Positions 7,252 to 8,328 of a stretch of 8,328 nucleotides of DNA are shown here, piece by piece (position 1 is the first letter of the stretch; every line of letters begins with the position of its first letter). Below the pieces are notes generated by a model. It searched no databases and was not told the DNA's origin. It was given only the letters and a program-made list of their open reading frames with translations. The DNA comes from Alphaproteobacteria bacterium (GTDB lineage Bacteria; Pseudomonadota; Alphaproteobacteria; Sphingomonadales; Sphingomonadaceae). A program made the translations under genes and the position numbers. The DNA lies in NCBI GenBank assembly GCA_016650315.1, contig JAENVZ010000192.1, forward strand, positions 1-8,328. Direction: 5' to 3'.

Positions 7252-7833
7252 TTGCGGATTGCGATAGTCGATGAAAGCACCGCGCGCGCGGCGGTGATCG
7301 AGGAGGGTCTCAGGGAGGCCGGCCTCACCGACATTGCAATCTTGACCGATCGCAAGGGACTGGTTGCGCGCCTGACTGCGCTGGAACCCGATGTCGTACT
7401 CATCGACCTGGAAAACCCCAGCCGCGACACGTTGGAGGAAAGCTTCCTCGTTTCCCGTTCCATTGGCAAGCCGATTGCCATGTTCGTTGACCAGACCGAT
7501 GAGGAATCCACCATCGCGGCTGTCGATGCGGGCGTATCGGCCTATATCGTCGATGGTTTTCGCAAGGAACGGATCAAACCGATCCTCGACCTTGCTGTTC
7601 GCCGCTTTCAGGCCTTTTCCAAATTGCAGGGTGAATTGGCCGAGGCGAAGAACCTGTTGGCCGAGCGCAAAACCGTTGATCGCGCCAAGATGATATTGAT
7701 GAAGCGCCGGGGGATTGATGAACCGGCCGCCTATGCGCTGTTGCGCAGCCACGCCATGCAAAGCAATCGCCGGATCGTCGATATTGCCGAGGCGCTGGTG
7801 ACGGCGGAGAATTTGATGGGAGGTGATTTGTGA
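7252..7833 (+). CDS. nasT: ANTAR-domain response regulator NasT, nitrate-responsive antiterminator
   Basis: A 193-residue regulator: an N-terminal receiver-like domain beginning with the codons for LRIAIVDES (about 1-120), a connecting helix, and a C-terminal RNA-binding ANTAR domain (about 128-190, containing KTVDRAKMILMKRRGIDEPA). Asp7 and Asp52 (LIDLENPSRD) sit at the acidic-pocket and phosphoacceptor positions, although NasT is controlled by binding to NasS rather than by a known kinase. In the characterised systems NasS holds NasT until nitrate or nitrite binds; free NasT then binds hairpins in the nas leader RNA and prevents termination. The TTG start at 7252 is chosen because AAAGGA lies 8 nt upstream and the product then begins right at the first receiver strand. 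It overlaps nasS by 4 bp, fitting a sensor/effector pair made together. Targets are not in the window. Confidence 0.93.
   Translation: MRIAIVDESTARAAVIEEGLREAGLTDIAILTDRKGLVARLTALEPDVVLIDLENPSRDTLEESFLVSRSIGKPIAMFVDQTDEESTIAAVDAGVSAYIVDGFRKERIKPILDLAVRRFQAFSKLQGELAEAKNLLAERKTVDRAKMILMKRRGIDEPAAYALLRSHAMQSNRRIVDIAEALVTAENLMGGDL
7818..7826 (+). promoter_or_regulatory. Strong Shine-Dalgarno of nasS inside nasT
   Basis: GGGAGGTGA lies within the last codons of nasT, with GGAGG 6 nt before the GTG at 7830. Together with the 4-bp gene overlap this indicates coupled translation. Confidence 0.8.
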
Positions 7834-8328
7834 CATTGACCCCGTTCCGCATCGGTTTCTTGCCGTTGGTCGATGCGGCCCTCCCTATATTGGCGCGCGA
7901 ATTGGGTTTTGCCGAACAGGAAGGGATTGATCTTCAGCTTGTCCGCGATCTGAGCTGGGCCACGGTGCGCGATCGGTTGTTGTACGGGCATAGCGATGCC
8001 GCGCATCTGGTCGCACCGCTTGCAATTGCGACCAGCCTTGGCCTTGGCCGTCCGGCGGTGCCCATATCGGTGCCCTTCGTGTTGGGCCTCAATGGCAATG
8101 CGATTACGTTGGCACCATCGCTTGCCGATGCTGTGGCGGGTCATGCCACCGGGCTTGCCGATCCGGTCGAAGCGGGGCGGAGGCTTGCGGCGATTATCGC
8201 GTTGCGGGCGCGGGAAGGCGCAAAGATTCGGCTTGGCGTTGTTCACCGTTTTTCCAGTCACAATTATATGTTGCGCTATTGGCTGGCGGGCAGCGGCGTC
8301 GACATCGACAATGAGGTGGAGATCATCA
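7830..8328 (+). CDS. nasS: Nitrate/nitrite sensor NasS, NrtA/CmpA-like (partial, runs off right edge)
   Basis: The first 166 codons of a periplasmic-binding-fold protein of the NrtA/CmpA/NasS family, still open at the window end. The start is GTG in GTGA, overlapping the nasT stop. Recognisable family segments are FRIGFLPLVDAALPILARE (about 6-24), LVRDLSWATVRDRLLYG, DAAHLVAPLAIATSLGLG, VLGLNGNAI, and FSSHNYMLRYWLA near 144-156. There is no signal peptide: the first strand begins within six residues, as expected for the cytoplasmic sensor NasS and unlike the exported transporter subunit NrtA. Adjacent nasT supports the sensor role, in which nitrate or nitrite binding releases NasT. Ligand residues further on and the C-terminus are not visible. 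The assignment rests on family resemblance plus context. Confidence 0.9.
   Translation, partial: MTLTPFRIGFLPLVDAALPILARELGFAEQEGIDLQLVRDLSWATVRDRLLYGHSDAAHLVAPLAIATSLGLGRPAVPISVPFVLGLNGNAITLAPSLADAVAGHATGLADPVEAGRRLAAIIALRAREGAKIRLGVVHRFSSHNYMLRYWLAGSGVDIDNEVEII

Overview
This window reads as chromosomal core sequence from an alphaproteobacterium, most likely a sphingomonad (Sphingomonadales). The basis is protein-level resemblance (GroEL, PolA, SppA, NasT/NasS), a CIRCE-controlled groESL operon, moderately high GC, and a TCGAG-rich intergenic repeat of a style seen in that order. Taxonomy is inference. I see no phage, transposase, CRISPR, tRNA or rRNA.

Layout, left to right. Minus strand: the N-terminal 179 codons of polA (DNA polymerase I, 5'-nuclease domain) run off the left edge. 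Upstream of it, also on the minus strand, is a class A beta-lactamase-like lipoprotein gene. A divergent gap of about 190 bp, holding a small palindrome and a short hairpin, separates it from a plus-strand exported alpha/beta hydrolase. That gene converges, with 9 bp between stop codons, on the minus-strand sppA (67K-type signal peptide peptidase). A 253-bp divergent gap between sppA and groES holds a heat-shock-type promoter and a CIRCE operator. groES and groEL follow on the plus strand, closed by a strong intrinsic terminator. After a gap containing a REP-like inverted repeat come nasT (ANTAR antiterminator) and the start of nasS (nitrate sensor), translationally coupled and running off the right edge.

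How the genes work together: groES/groEL form the chaperonin, controlled by an apparent sigma32-like promoter and HrcA/CIRCE. nasT/nasS form the known nitrate-responsive sensor/antiterminator pair, and their nitrate assimilation targets probably lie to the right. sppA, the hydrolase and the beta-lactamase-like protein are all exported or membrane proteins but show no clear pathway link.

Start codons needed correction in several places. sppA and nasT probably start at TTG and the beta-lactamase-like gene at GTG; nasS starts at GTG. The longest reading frames overextend for sppA, nasT, groES and the beta-lactamase-like gene. I found no clearly new system. The most unusual items are a roughly 34-35-residue insertion next to the omega loop of the beta-lactamase-like protein, an Asp-to-Asn change at a metal-ligand position of the PolA 5'-nuclease, the symmetric TCGAG/CTCGA element before nasT, and two mutually exclusive hairpins between groES and groEL.
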